DNA from: CAZVWH01 sp964631175
GTDB taxonomy: Bacteria; Planctomycetota; Phycisphaerae; Sedimentisphaerales; Anaerobacaceae
Reading direction: 5' to 3'
DNA: 64,000 nucleotides
NCBI GenBank assembly: GCA_964631175.1
Contig: CAZVWH010000002.1
Location: 4,856-68,855 of the forward strand
The notes beneath the pieces are model-generated. The model was not told the DNA's origin, ran no database searches, and saw only the letters and a program-made list of their open reading frames with translations. Each line of letters opens with the position of its first letter. The first letter of the stretch is position 1. Of the stretch, positions 10,801 through 18,779 are shown in pieces. The position numbers and the translations under genes are program-made.

Positions 10801-11412
10801 GTTCTCCTCCTGGTTAAAAGGCCACCGTGATTGATCCGCATTAAGTCGGGAATCAGACGTTACCCTCACCCATTGATCTTTGGTCTGTTCAGGAGATAAC
10901 TTCGTTCTGTATATCTGAGCATCTATCCTTTCAAGCAATTGTGCGTTTTGTACCTTCTCCTGTTCCGTCAAAAACCTGCTGTCTTTTGACTTTTCAAGAA
11001 TTGCTTTAGCCTCTTTCAGCTTATCTCGCTTAAATAATTCAACAGCCTCTTGCCTTTGTTCTAATGCCCGGTTTCTCCCATTTGCGGCAGATTTTGACCT
11101 TTCCAAAAACTCTCTTAGCTGGCTACGTTCCTTAGCGGTCAGGTATTGCTCATAAGCACGAGCCATGGAAAAGGTTTTTTCAGCTTGAGTGTAATAACCG
11201 CGTGCATATTGGGTCGTCCCAACCTTAATCATCTGTTGGACCAGATTGCGCAGAGTTTGGTCTCCATCAACTTCTCTCCGGGATTGAGCTGCCTCAGCTC
11301 GACCGAGCTTGCCGAAGTCTGACAGGGTTGCCATCAGAAACACAATTGATACCAATAAAAGTAAAAGGGACTTTTCCCCAAAAGCCTTGAAAAAAAATCT
11401 CGGATTGTCCAA
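7846..11412 (-). CDS. Type II/III secretion system secretin with TPR N-terminus and Gly/Met-rich insert
   Basis: An outer-membrane secretin-like protein of about 1188 residues. I start it at a TTG (11412) because a perfect AGGAGG lies six bases upstream and the signal sequence (KSLLLLLVSIVFLMATL) follows directly; an upstream ATG in the same frame has no ribosome site. In order: signal peptide, TPR-like and charged helices (about 45-505, including a coiled-coil stretch near 457), an STN/secretin-N-like domain (about 617-690), a glycine/methionine tract (about 723-824), a second N domain and the C-terminal secretin domain with VPDGGTLLLGGQ and VGVPILSKIPIIGMVFG (about 1050-1180). It would form the outer-membrane pore of a secretion or pilus system, but no other secretion gene is adjacent. 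The family assignment is strong; the system it serves is not determined. Confidence 0.92.
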   Translation of the reverse strand: MDNPRFFFKAFGEKSLLLLLVSIVFLMATLSDFGKLGRAEAAQSRREVDGDQTLRNLVQQMIKVGTTQYARGYYTQAEKTFSMARAYEQYLTAKERSQLREFLERSKSAANGRNRALEQRQEAVELFKRDKLKEAKAILEKSKDSRFLTEQEKVQNAQLLERIDAQIYRTKLSPEQTKDQWVRVTSDSRLNADQSRWPFNQEENKLNSVRSSESADEPSLVLDKTAEGRLSDQRRRIAEVYYHSMQLYHAGRLEEAREGIIEVINSGLVPPAMVETLQGYLARIDGLPSARNQIDVSADLVEIKPRMERSPIGIESPMERDVNRSAVMGWENAQPRFFEPATVAPVSAEPVTRAGGYIEEIQNRRNIRRSHAQAVVNDAVASAQENINNSEFNKAEDAVERAQQTINEYHMDLGDDLFQLYSSVLKQLRRKITEARQERIQQLNEQERSEAIEAQRQFREQMEAEKQQRIQTLIENTKAYTKQQNYEAALGQLDTVLALDPQNNEALILKDALEDMVYLRQQLEVQKEKDKQRADILLKTEEAGIPYAEELTYPKNWREIIQKPTRQPDKPIGLDPEDVAVYAQLERIVDLSDLSPTMPFNEAMDILRNSVIPPLKITVLWRDLLDNADIEQTMEINMDGLPSVRLGTGLENLLNAVAGGFAELGYIVDSGVITIATVDSLPSKMETRVYDITDLVSQPANYDIYQQYNIYQQQRNMMDMMMSSGGGYGGGGMGGMGGGMGGGMGGTMGGMGGTMGGMGGGMGGMGGGMGGYGGGGGGYGGGGGGYGGGGGGYGGGGGTMGGMGGGMGMGGGMGGGMGMGGGYDTSIYRAQDLQYLIQDTIEPDSWYDYGGEGSITLYPTGERPRKLAVLQTREVHTRIEKLLADLRKAIGHQVSIEARFLVVSENFIEDIGLDIDFSYNVGGKWGLIAFEQGSEAAARADTATKVPGSLGGMAPAATATGGYGNILDDLQVSFLLRMTQARADAKTLTAPKSTVLSGESASFSVSSQISYALPPDIIRSVSRGYYAGGGLEELGIQQNVFFQPIFTSLNITPIITQDKKNVLLNITTMMQDLLRFRTHTVAAIVNTDDQGEFVEYPVTVPEMETSQVMTRVSVPDGGTLLLGGQKISVEVEKEVGVPILSKIPIIGMVFGSRSKIRDNKVLLILVKPTIILQEEREAEAIAAMEHEL
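8941..9245 (-). repeat. Low-complexity Gly/Met/Tyr coding repeat inside the secretin
   Basis: About 100 codons read as GGM, GGMGGG, GGYGGGG and GGTM units built from near-identical GGC/GGT-ATG blocks. The DNA is therefore a degenerate tandem repeat (ccgcccatg / ccgccgtag on the plus strand). It sits between the N-domain and the secretin core and probably forms a flexible linker. Slipped-strand length variation and assembly errors are likely here. Confidence 0.9.
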
Positions 11413-11418
11413 AGCTAA

Positions 11419-11424
11419 CCTCCT
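11419..11424 (-). promoter_or_regulatory. Ribosome binding site fixing the TTG start of the secretin
   Basis: AGGAGG on the minus strand, six bases before TTG at 11412. It is the only strong Shine-Dalgarno sequence in this N-terminal region and decides the start. Confidence 0.75.
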
Positions 11425-11683
11425 GCCTGTAACAAAGATATCACCCTCTCGTGAAACTATTTCCACACTATTTGTTAGCAACCTCCAATTTAAAGACGTA
11501 GGTTGGATTTTTGCCGATTTCAGTGTATAAAAACAGATTATCTTTTGCAAGAGAAAAATTCTATTTACGTTCGTTTGGCCGATAATATACACGATTATAA
11601 TATATCAAACAAGGGAGTCTAAAAAAAGTGTTTGGAAATAGTCAGATAAAAACAAATTTTTCTATAGATTTTTTACCGTTAAA

Positions 11684-12535
11684 ATGCATCATTCAGGCAA
11701 AAACCGTAAGAACATGACTATCCAAACAAGCAATATGGCTAAAGAATCATTGATATTAGCTGTTGAAACTTCCAGCCGAATGGGGTCGGTGGCAGTAGCA
11801 CTCGGCGAAAAAATGTTAGCCGAAACTGCATTTTCCGGCCCAGCTAAGCACAGTGCGGAGCTTTTTCCCGCCATCCGGCAACTGCTGGCTCGATTCGACC
11901 GAAAACTCCAAGACATCGAACAGGTTCACATATCTATCGGCCCAGGCAGCTTCACAGGCCTGCGAATAGCAACCACGTTGGCAAAGATGATGCACTTGGC
12001 TAATCCGCCCAAGCGGACAAAAATCATTACTGTCGATACATTGGACATAATCGCCGCCAATGCAACAGACTATATAGAGGAAACAATTAAATCTACAAGT
12101 CGCAGCTCCGCATTAAATGATGAGATTCCTAAGAGAATCGCCCCGATTCTCGACGCCAAACGTAATCAATTTTTTATAGCCGTTTACGAGCTTCATCCTT
12201 ATAAAAGCAAGAACACAAATCAGAGCCTACAACTGATGAGCCACGGCCTGTGGGAAAAAATTCTCCCGGACACGTTAATGACCGCAGAACAATTTATTAA
12301 AAAGTTTGCAGGAGCTGACAAACCTGTCTGGCTGCTCGGCGACGGCCTTTTATATCATAAGGACAAATTCAAAGCCGCAAGCATCCGATTTCTGGACCAG
12401 AAGTACTGGAGCTCAAAAGTCAGCAAGGTTCTTTTGCTCGGCTGGCAAAAGGCTTTAGCCGGCCAATTCGCTGATCCGACGACATTAACACCAAATTATC
12501 TGCGCCGACCCGAAGCTGAAGAAAAATCAAAATAA
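11684..12535 (+). CDS. tsaB: tRNA threonylcarbamoyladenosine biosynthesis protein TsaB
   Basis: An ASKHA-fold partner of TsaD in formation of t6A37 on ANN-decoding tRNAs (cytoplasm). The protein shows the TsaB hallmarks ILAVETSSRMGSVAV near the N-terminus, KHSAELFPAI and GPGSFTGLR (residues 86-94 from the first ATG). The C-terminus ends in the usual L.P.YLRRPEAE. At 283 residues it is longer than the common 220-240. Some of the extra length lies in a polar stretch after DTLDIIAANATD, and some may be N-terminal: ATGs at 11714 and 11735 are equally possible starts, and none has a strong ribosome site. It stands alone, divergent from the secretin gene. Confidence 0.9.
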   Translation: MHHSGKNRKNMTIQTSNMAKESLILAVETSSRMGSVAVALGEKMLAETAFSGPAKHSAELFPAIRQLLARFDRKLQDIEQVHISIGPGSFTGLRIATTLAKMMHLANPPKRTKIITVDTLDIIAANATDYIEETIKSTSRSSALNDEIPKRIAPILDAKRNQFFIAVYELHPYKSKNTNQSLQLMSHGLWEKILPDTLMTAEQFIKKFAGADKPVWLLGDGLLYHKDKFKAASIRFLDQKYWSSKVSKVLLLGWQKALAGQFADPTTLTPNYLRRPEAEEKSK

Positions 12536-12612
12536 CGAAATAAAGCAAATCAAATCTAATACTATATCCACCGAAGGCTGCTGCTTCTGTCTTCTGTGGG
12601 CAGGGCCAAAAA

Positions 12613-12637
12613 AGCCCCCGGCACAGGTCCGGGGGCT
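12613..12637 (-). terminator. GC-rich hairpin, terminator-like on the minus strand
   Basis: Arms AGCCCCCGG (12613-12621) and CCGGGGGCT (12629-12637) with a seven-base loop. Six adenines precede it on the plus strand, so the minus strand reads hairpin then T-run. It carries the TAAAC flank of the palindrome family seen elsewhere in the window, so it may be a repeat rather than a dedicated terminator; no convincing minus-strand gene ends here. Confidence 0.45.
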
Positions 12638-12809
12638 AAACTCTCAACCTGTGGATAGTGCTTTTCTTTCTGCCACCTGTGGTGCAGACAAATAATATTT
12701 TGCTTTTTTTATTTTTATTTTTCATCTTGTCCGACAAGACAATCCAGACAATAATATCCATGTCTTGAGCGCAGTCGAAAGAACCGGAAAGCCTGAAAGT
12801 ACACCTCTA

Positions 12810-12866
12810 TTGTAGGGTGTCCGAACACCAAAACAATAAATTGTAGGCTGGGGCTTGCCCCACCAT
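12810..12866. repeat. Pair of GTAG-led palindromes (REP-like)
   Basis: Two adjacent units: TTGTAG then GGTGT..ACACC (12810-12833), and TTGTAG then GGCTGGGGC..GCCCCACC (12841-12866). Related units occur at 18863-18884, 18923-18949 and inverted near 19101-19124. A GTAG tetranucleotide followed by a palindrome is the layout of classical REP elements. The remainder of the 12536-13031 spacer holds A/T tracts and a CTTGAGCG.AGTCGAAAG element near 12766, and no gene I can support. Confidence 0.6.
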
Positions 12867-13031
12867 GTCCATAGCAACAATGACCAATTGTATGTATTGC
12901 CCGTGCGGATTGTTGAACCGAACCATCCTTGCTTCGCACAAGGCTACGCAGATAAACCGTCTATAAGCGGCCGCCGCTGCGATACTACGGTGAGCCGCAT
13001 TGTTTAAGTATTTATAGATGAGGATATAACC

Positions 13032-13316
13032 ATGAATGAGAATGCACAGGATATGTTTATCAAAAAACTCAATGAGGAAATAGATTGGCAATGGAAATGG
13101 GAGAAACTTAACCGCTTCTTCAATACAACCACAATGTGGGCAACTTTATTTTCAAGCTTTTTAATCCTTGTGCTATCGTTCTTGCAATTGCAGATCGGAT
13201 CAGTTTCACAGCGGTGGTTGATTCTCTCAATTGCTGTACTTTCCGTAGCTACTATTAGTTGCTCGCTAATATCTACTAAAATGAGGTTCCAGCAAAGGCA
13301 GCAGGTGTATGATTAA
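13032..13316 (+). CDS. Small two-helix membrane protein, function unknown
   Basis: A 94-residue protein with a GAGGAT ribosome site upstream of the ATG. A polar, tryptophan-rich N-terminus (EEIDWQWKWEKLNRFF) is followed by two hydrophobic helices (about 37-58 and 64-82) and a short basic tail. The layout resembles the two-TM core of SLATT-type proteins, which are usually longer, but the similarity is too weak to name. The next ORF starts immediately after its stop codon. Confidence 0.6.
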   Translation: MNENAQDMFIKKLNEEIDWQWKWEKLNRFFNTTTMWATLFSSFLILVLSFLQLQIGSVSQRWLILSIAVLSVATISCSLISTKMRFQQRQQVYD

Positions 13317-13445
13317 ATGGCTCGAGCTTACGACTTCATCCGTATTCCGCTTCTTACAGAACTAATATCCCTTGAAGATGCCGTCGCTGCATTTGGGAAA
13401 ATTCATTGCCAACCTACTGAAAAGGTGATTCAAGAAACACCGTAA
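13317..13445 (+). CDS. Possible 42-residue ORF directly following the membrane protein
   Basis: Its ATG follows the upstream TAA with no spacer (TAAATG), as in translational coupling. The peptide (MARAYDFIRIPLLTELISLE..) is not recognised, and no independent ribosome site is obvious. It may be a real short gene or a degraded remnant. Confidence 0.3.
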   Translation: MARAYDFIRIPLLTELISLEDAVAAFGKIHCQPTEKVIQETP

Positions 13446-13580
13446 AGTAATAAGGACAGCCACCAATAGCTATTAACAGTGCATAGAAAAAGGTGACATT
13501 CATAATAAAAGTAGGTTGATACAAACAGTAAGAGGTGATAGTTTAAAAGATCATGCTCCGTAGAAAGGATCAAAAGTTGT

Positions 13581-13701
13581 CATTTCGACCGAAACGTCCT
13601 CAAGGAACACGAAGCGGAGAAATCTTTTTAAAAAACAGATTTCTCGACTTGCCTTCGGCTCGCTCGAAATGACGGTTGACAGTACTTTTACAAAGCATTA
13701 T
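13581..13701. repeat. Dispersed repeat, copy A
   Basis: Contains TTTCGACCGAA, then GGAGAAATCT..AGATTTCTC and TTCGGCTCGCTCGAAATGAC, then a short tail ending CAAAGCATTAT. The same order of blocks recurs at 63820-64000. It lies just before the nitroreductase gene in a spacer (13446-13722) that otherwise shows no gene. Confidence 0.7.
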
Positions 13702-13722
13702 CAAACATGAAGGAGAAGTATT

Positions 13723-14430
13723 ATGAACAAAAGCATGTCCCGAGTAAAATCGAGAGAATTATTTCTGTTCACCGCGTTAGCATTGATTGGTCTAATTATT
13801 TTTACCACTTTAATTTCGGCGGCTAATTCGCCAACCAGCACGAGTCCGGAGCTTAAGCCTATCCAGCTTTTGCCGCCACAAACGGACGGTGGCAGGCCCT
13901 TAATGCAGGTGCTTAAGGATAGAAAATCTTCACGAGAATTCAGCGCAGAGAAGCTCACCTCCCAAGTGCTTTCAAATATGCTCTGGGCAGCGTGGGGTAT
14001 AAACCGCCCGGATTCGGCAAGGCGCACCGCACCATCCGCGATGAATCGACAGGAAATCGATGTCTATGTCTCTACCGCCGACGGCCTTTACTTCTATGAG
14101 GCAAAGGGACACACATTGCAGCCGGTTCTGGCAGAAGATATTCGTGCCGCGACTGGGCTTCAGCCGTTCGTCAAGGATGCACCTGTGAACCTCATCTATG
14201 TAGCGGATTTCACGAGGATGGGTAAAACGACGGATGACGACAAGGTTTTTTATTCGGCTACCGATACGGGCTTTATCAGCCAGAATGTCTATCTATTCTG
14301 TGCTTCCGAAGGATTGGCGACCGTTGTGCGTAATCTAATTGATAAGCCGGCTCTGGCCAAGCAGATGAAACTGCGACCGGAGCAGAAGGTCATCCTCTCT
14401 CAATCAGTGGGATACCCGAAAAAGCAATAA
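13723..14430 (+). CDS. Nitroreductase-family (SagB/ThcOx-like) oxidoreductase, membrane-anchored or exported
   Basis: A 235-residue protein with AAGGAG upstream of its ATG. An N-terminal hydrophobic segment (about 12-33) acts as signal or anchor, and residues 58-235 form a nitroreductase FMN domain: MQVLKDRKSSREFS (phosphate-binding Arg/Ser), LLWAAWGINRP-type segment, then NVYLFCASEGLATV and LSQSVGYPKK at the end. Family members are FMN-dependent NAD(P)H oxidoreductases or, in SagB, azoline oxidases. An exported member with no peptide-precursor gene nearby argues against natural-product maturation. The physiological substrate is unknown. Confidence 0.82.
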   Translation: MNKSMSRVKSRELFLFTALALIGLIIFTTLISAANSPTSTSPELKPIQLLPPQTDGGRPLMQVLKDRKSSREFSAEKLTSQVLSNMLWAAWGINRPDSARRTAPSAMNRQEIDVYVSTADGLYFYEAKGHTLQPVLAEDIRAATGLQPFVKDAPVNLIYVADFTRMGKTTDDDKVFYSATDTGFISQNVYLFCASEGLATVVRNLIDKPALAKQMKLRPEQKVILSQSVGYPKKQ

Positions 14431-14586
14431 TTGCCAGTTGAAGCAAATACGGAGGACAATTGAGCGACGGGTATAGCTATTCTCTGCCGAGGTACTGGAA
14501 TTAAAAGCGAAGTTTGGGAAACCTTCTAAGACGAAGAAACCTTTTGCCATCTTCCTCGACAAAACGATAAGATTATATAGGATTAG

Positions 14587-14607
14587 CCCCCAACTTCACG
14601 TTGGGGG
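14587..14607. repeat. Palindrome of the TTTAGC family
   Basis: Arms CCCCCAAC and GTTGGGGG with a five-base loop, preceded by GATTAG. A near-identical copy lies at 17099-17119. The surrounding 14431-14705 spacer shows nothing else except the GH26 ribosome site. Confidence 0.6.
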
Positions 14608-14705
14608 TTATAAAAGGTACAAACCGATAATATGGGTTACATAATAAACCGGCAACACGGGTAACAGTTTCGGTTATTATGAACCTCAGAAAGGAGGTTC
14701 AAACC

Positions 14706-15830
14706 ATGAATCTCAGGCAAATCACTTTGTGGCTGCTAACGGGACTATTGTGTATAGGCGCTTCATCGGTCTTCGGCTCCGAGGGCACTATTGAGCCGGT
14801 GACACCTAATGCGTCGCGACAAGCCAAGGCGCTGCTGCAATTGCTGTATAGCATTTCGGGAAAGTACACACTAACCGGCCAGCACAACTACCCGAATACG
14901 AAGGATGCTTCCACTCAGCAAGCAGCCGAGCATTCCGGCAAGACCCCGGCTGTTTACAGCCAGGACTGGGGTTTTGCCAAGGATGGCGACAAGGACTCGT
15001 ATCTTGCCAGGCCCGACATTGTAGAAGAAGTGAAGCGGCAGCACAAGTTAGGCTCAATCATTACTATATGCTGGCACGCCGTACCGCCAACGGCTGATGA
15101 GCCGATCACCTTCCGACCGAAGCGGGGTGAGCCTGCGCCGGACAAGCTTGCGACTGTGCAGGGTCAGCTCACGGATGAACAACTCAAAGACGTGCTCACG
15201 CTGGGTACGGAGCTGTATAAGCGCTGGTGTGCACAGGTTGACACTATTGCGGTGTACTTGAAGCAGCTCCAGGATGCCAACGTTCCCGTGCTGTGGCGAC
15301 CGTACCATGAAATGAACGGCGAGTGGTTCTGGTGGGGTGGAAGGCGAGGAGAACTCAGCACGGTGACACTCTACCGTCAAATGTTTGATCGGCTCGTGAA
15401 CCATCACAAACTTACCAATCTGATCTGGGTATGGAGCGTTGACAGGCCCAGCACGCCAAGAAGGCAGTTCGCTGATTACTTTCCCGGCAGTGAATACCTC
15501 GACATCGTCTCATTGGACGTCTATGGGAGCGACTTTAATCAGTCCTATTACGACGGCCTGCTCAAGCTGGCGGATGGCAAACCGCTTGTCCTTGGCGAGG
15601 TGGGAAACCCGCCATCGCTGGAGGTCCTTCAGAAGCAGCCGATGTGGACATTGTATGTGATCTGGGCTGAGATGGTTCGGCTGACCAAGCAGGAAGTGCT
15701 GCAAACCCTGGTCAACGATCCACGCATGCTCAGCTTGGAAGATCCTGCTTATAACGAGGCAATAGCACCCTTCCGAGCCGCGTGCGGCCTGCCGCCATTA
15801 AGCCCTGCGGAGAAGCAGCTTACGCAATGA
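14706..15830 (+). CDS. GH26 beta-mannanase, exported
   Basis: A 374-residue exported endo-beta-1,4-mannanase-type enzyme (retaining mechanism). The start at 14706 is chosen because AAAGGAGG stands just before it; an ATG 27 bases upstream overlaps that site. Residues 1 to about 23 are a signal peptide. GH26 motifs are clear: GKYTLTGQHN near the N-terminus, WRPYHEMNGEWFWWG with the acid/base Glu202, and PLVLGEVGNPP with the nucleophile Glu298. It has no carbohydrate-binding module. It is followed by a GH5 enzyme and an SGNH esterase, and a GH27 alpha-galactosidase lies at 58 kb, which together suggest (galacto)mannan use. Confidence 0.92.
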   Translation: MNLRQITLWLLTGLLCIGASSVFGSEGTIEPVTPNASRQAKALLQLLYSISGKYTLTGQHNYPNTKDASTQQAAEHSGKTPAVYSQDWGFAKDGDKDSYLARPDIVEEVKRQHKLGSIITICWHAVPPTADEPITFRPKRGEPAPDKLATVQGQLTDEQLKDVLTLGTELYKRWCAQVDTIAVYLKQLQDANVPVLWRPYHEMNGEWFWWGGRRGELSTVTLYRQMFDRLVNHHKLTNLIWVWSVDRPSTPRRQFADYFPGSEYLDIVSLDVYGSDFNQSYYDGLLKLADGKPLVLGEVGNPPSLEVLQKQPMWTLYVIWAEMVRLTKQEVLQTLVNDPRMLSLEDPAYNEAIAPFRAACGLPPLSPAEKQLTQ

Positions 15831-15932
15831 CTCTTTTTCGACGTAGGTGATTGATTAATGCTGCCTGCAGGCTCGTTGGCAAAGCGGCCCGCAGAGCGGG
15901 CATCTACATACTATTCAAATAAGGGGAAAATT

Positions 15933-17012
15933 ATGAAAAAAGTGACACGACTCATAATAATTATCTTCATCCTACCATTATGTCACCAAAACATCCATGC
16001 ACAGGAAACCACAAAACCACAAGAAAATCATGCCTGGTGGAACGAAGGATTTCGGAGGAGGCCTCGCAACAATCCACTGGCAAAGAAACTTCCTCTTATA
16101 GAGGTGAAAGGAAATAAGTTTGTTGATCCGGAGGGTAAAACAATTTTATTCCGTGGCTTGTCGATTTCCGATCCCGATAAGCTCGAAAATCAGGGGCATT
16201 GGAATAAGAAACATTTTGAGAAGGTAAAGGAAATGGGTGCAATGATTGTCCGTATTCCGGTTCATCCTACTGCATGGCGGCAGCGTACTACGGAAAAATA
16301 TCTGGAGATGCTTGACCAGGCGGTCCAGTGGTGTACGGAGCTTGAAATGTATATTATCATTGATTGGCATACCATCGGTAATTTGAAGATGGAGCTTTTC
16401 CAGAATCCTATGTATAACACAACCCAACGTGAGACTTATGAATTCTGGCGTACGATTGCCAGACACTTCAGAGGGAACAACACCGTTGCATTTTACGAGC
16501 TATTCAACGAGCCGACAATCTACAGGGGACAGCTCGGCAGAATGTCATGGAGCGAATGGAAAAAATTAAATGAAGATATGATCAGTCTCATTCGTGCCTA
16601 CGATAAAGAAACCATACCCCTGGTAGCTGGTTTTGATTGGGCGTATGATTTGACTCCGCTTCACATCGATCCCATCAATGCAGAGGGAATCGGATACGTG
16701 ACGCATCCTTATTCGAATAAACGTCGAAAACCCTGGGTGCCCAAGTGGGAAGAGAATTTTGGATTCGCGGCGAACCGCTACCCGGTTATCGCAACCGAGT
16801 TTGGCTTTATGCTGCGTAAGGGACAAAAGGTAAAAGACGAAGACTATCCAAAAGTCATCATAAAGTATCTTGAAGGCAAAGGGATCAGTTGGATTGCGTG
16901 GGTGTATGACCCCCAGTGGCATCCTCGCATGTTAGAATCGTGGGATACTTATGAACTGACAGGAGGCGGCGAGTTTTTCAAACAGGCAATGCATGGAGAA
17001 ATAACGGATTGA
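15933..17012 (+). CDS. GH5-family endoglycanase, exported
   Basis: A 359-residue protein. The start at 15933 follows AAGGGGA and begins a signal peptide ending near HAQ; an upstream in-frame ATG lacks a ribosome site. It is a clan GH-A retaining enzyme: RIPVHPTAW on strand 3, IIIDWHT, AFYELFNEP (acid/base Glu193) and VIATEFGF (nucleophile Glu289). GH5 includes cellulases, mannanases and xyloglucanases. Position next to GH26 favours a mannan or mixed beta-glycan substrate, but sequence alone does not decide. Confidence 0.9.
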   Translation: MKKVTRLIIIIFILPLCHQNIHAQETTKPQENHAWWNEGFRRRPRNNPLAKKLPLIEVKGNKFVDPEGKTILFRGLSISDPDKLENQGHWNKKHFEKVKEMGAMIVRIPVHPTAWRQRTTEKYLEMLDQAVQWCTELEMYIIIDWHTIGNLKMELFQNPMYNTTQRETYEFWRTIARHFRGNNTVAFYELFNEPTIYRGQLGRMSWSEWKKLNEDMISLIRAYDKETIPLVAGFDWAYDLTPLHIDPINAEGIGYVTHPYSNKRRKPWVPKWEENFGFAANRYPVIATEFGFMLRKGQKVKDEDYPKVIIKYLEGKGISWIAWVYDPQWHPRMLESWDTYELTGGGEFFKQAMHGEITD

Positions 17013-17098
17013 CGATCTGCATAAAAAACTTGATTTAGCACAACCTAAGTCTCTGGAAGTAAGATTGCAGGGATTTCACAAATTGTTTTTATGTTTAG

Positions 17099-17119
17099 CC
17101 CCCAACTTCATGTTGGGGG
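17099..17119. repeat. Palindrome of the TTTAGC family
   Basis: TTTAG followed by arms CCCCCAAC and GTTGGGGG. It differs from the 14587 copy by only a base or two, including the loop. Confidence 0.6.
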
Positions 17120-17231
17120 TCATAAAGGATTGCAGGACGGCTGGGTGGCACGCCCAAACTTGTTTGAGCGTGGCTGCCGCCTTATGCTCTTACGCCCTTG
17201 TCCGCCATTCACCACTCACCAATAACCAGCT

Positions 17232-17300
17232 TTTTTCTTGCGTTTTCCAACAATCCCAACCATAATATCACCCGCGTAAGCGGAATCGACATCCTTGATC
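17232..17300. repeat. About 70-bp dispersed repeat, copy 1
   Basis: Begins TTTTTTCTTGC, contains TTTTCCAACAATCCCAACC and CATAATATCACC, and ends near CATCCTTGATCC. Copies 2 (18312-18380) and 3 (18780-18852) share the same block order. On the minus strand this copy has a short open frame, not kept in the others. The spacer 17013-17436 holds only this repeat and the palindrome above. Confidence 0.7.
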
Positions 17301-17436
17301 CAACCACCAATAGTCAATGGAAAATATTAAATAATCAATTGCTGGGCACAGCCCATGCGGATCGCCAAACCATCGGCTGAACTCATCCGCGGCACCGGCG
17401 AACTGTGACGTTAGGGGACTTAAAAAAGGATAACAG

Positions 17437-18204
17437 ATGATACGAAAGATAACAGCCATTATCGTTCTGTTGCTGACAAGTACCATGCTCACCGGCTGTG
17501 CCAGTCAGCAGGAGCTTGCTTTTAAATCGGTCGAGGGCAAGGATCACTCCGCCGTCACACCTGTGAAGCAGACCGTCGATTGGGCTGTCGAATGGTGGGG
17601 CCCACGCCATGACGCCGTTAATGAGCGGCTGAGAAAGGGAAATGTCGATTTGCTCTTTATCGGTGACTCGATCATTCATGGCTGGGAAAACACAGGCAAG
17701 GAAATCTGGGATGCCTATTATGCACCGCGCAATGCGGTCAATATGGGTTTTGGCGGGGACCGTACACAGCATGTGTTATGGCGACTGGATCATTCGAACC
17801 TGGAGTGTATTTCTCCAAAGCTTACGGTGCTCATGATTGGAACGAACAATTCAAATGGGAATGACAATACCGCCGAAGAAATCGCCGACGGAATTATCAC
17901 CATCTGTCAGCGGCTGCGTGCCAAACTTCCCAGGACGAAGATACTTATGCTGGCGATATTCCCACGCAATCCGGAACCCTCGGCTCAGCGTCAGAAGAAT
18001 GCCAGAGCCAGCCTATTGGCTTCAAGGATAGCTGATGGAAAGACGATTTATTATCTCGATATCAATAGCAGCTTTCTGACGGGCGACGAGCTATTGACCA
18101 AAGACATCATGCCGGACTACCTGCATCCCAACAAGGCCGGTTACAAAATCTGGGCACAGGTTATGGAGCCTAAAATCGCCCAACTAATGGGCGAGCGTAA
18201 ATAA
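17437..18204 (+). CDS. SGNH/GDSL hydrolase lipoprotein
   Basis: A 255-residue predicted lipoprotein: signal peptide with lipobox LTGC (Cys21) and an AAAGGAT ribosome site. The SGNH blocks are complete: GDSIIHGW (Ser78), NMGFGGDRT (Gly block), MIGTNN (Asn block) and DYLHPN (Asp227, His230). Enzymes of this type deacylate esters. Next to GH26 and GH5 it may remove acetyl groups from hemicellulose such as acetyl-mannan, but this is inferred from context. Confidence 0.88.
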   Translation: MIRKITAIIVLLLTSTMLTGCASQQELAFKSVEGKDHSAVTPVKQTVDWAVEWWGPRHDAVNERLRKGNVDLLFIGDSIIHGWENTGKEIWDAYYAPRNAVNMGFGGDRTQHVLWRLDHSNLECISPKLTVLMIGTNNSNGNDNTAEEIADGIITICQRLRAKLPRTKILMLAIFPRNPEPSAQRQKNARASLLASRIADGKTIYYLDINSSFLTGDELLTKDIMPDYLHPNKAGYKIWAQVMEPKIAQLMGERK

Positions 18205-18250
18205 TCAGAAGACAGAATACAGAAGACAGAATAAGAAGAAAGACGACGTT

Positions 18251-18277
18251 TAGCCGGCACCCCCGCGGTGCCGGTCA
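18251..18277. repeat. Palindrome of the TTTAGC family
   Basis: GTTTAG then arms CCGGCACC (18254-18261) and GGTGCCGG (18267-18274). The same palindrome occurs inverted at 19135 and 20264. Confidence 0.65.
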
Positions 18278-18311
18278 ACGAGGAATGCAATACGAGATAC
18301 GAACGACGAGT

Positions 18312-18380
18312 TTTTTTCTTGCTTTTCCGACAATCCCGACCATAATATCGCCGACAAGCGGGATTCACACCTTTGATTAA
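18312..18380. repeat. About 70-bp dispersed repeat, copy 2
   Basis: TTTTTTTCTTGC, TTTTCCGACAATCCCGACC, ATAATATCGCC, AAGCGGGATTCACACC and TTTGAT occur in the same order as copies 1 and 3. Confidence 0.7.
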
Positions 18381-18393
18381 TCTAAATGTTTAG

Positions 18394-18418
18394 CCCTGCC
18401 ACTTGTTGGCAGGGTTTT
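18394..18418 (+). terminator. Hairpin with T-run, TTTAGC family
   Basis: Arms CCCTGCCA and TGGCAGGG with a five-base loop, followed by TTTT and preceded by TTTAG. It could terminate transcription from the SGNH gene 190 bases upstream, but the flank marks it as a member of the palindrome family. Confidence 0.4.
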
Positions 18419-18546
18419 AGTGCCCCCGAAGAAGAACCGTACCGGTTGAAAAGAAACGCAATACACGATACGCAATACGAGATTATTGCCCAAACGAACG
18501 GCCGTACGCTGAGCTGCTGAGCTTAGCTGCTGGAAGAAACAGGATT

Positions 18547-18750
18547 ATGGTTGAGCTCACAGACGAACAGAGGAAAGTCATGTTTCAGCTCGGAAGAACA
18601 GACTCTGTTTTCGATTCGGTCCCCGAGCATGTTATCGATCAACTTGTGCAGATGGGGCTATCGTACTATCGGTCAAAAAAGAATATCTGCTTCACTGATG
18701 AAGGGGAGAGAATTTATCAACAGCTAAAAAAATGGGAGTCATTAGCATAG
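18547..18750 (+). CDS. Small hypothetical protein, possible winged-helix
   Basis: A 67-residue protein, MVELTDEQRKVMFQLGRTDS... with an alternating helix pattern and FTDEGERIYQQL, which resembles the recognition helix and wing of small winged-helix proteins. GGAAGAAACAGGA lies upstream. It is an isolated gene in a repeat-rich spacer, and I do not recognise a family. Confidence 0.5.
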   Translation: MVELTDEQRKVMFQLGRTDSVFDSVPEHVIDQLVQMGLSYYRSKKNICFTDEGERIYQQLKKWESLA

Positions 18751-18779
18751 TATCGTCATCTTTGCGCGACCTTGCCGCT

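Noticed and set aside
12715..13091. Two minus-strand frames of 74-94 codons
   Set aside because: They run through GTAG-led palindromes, lack start signals, and overlap the better-supported plus-strand membrane protein.
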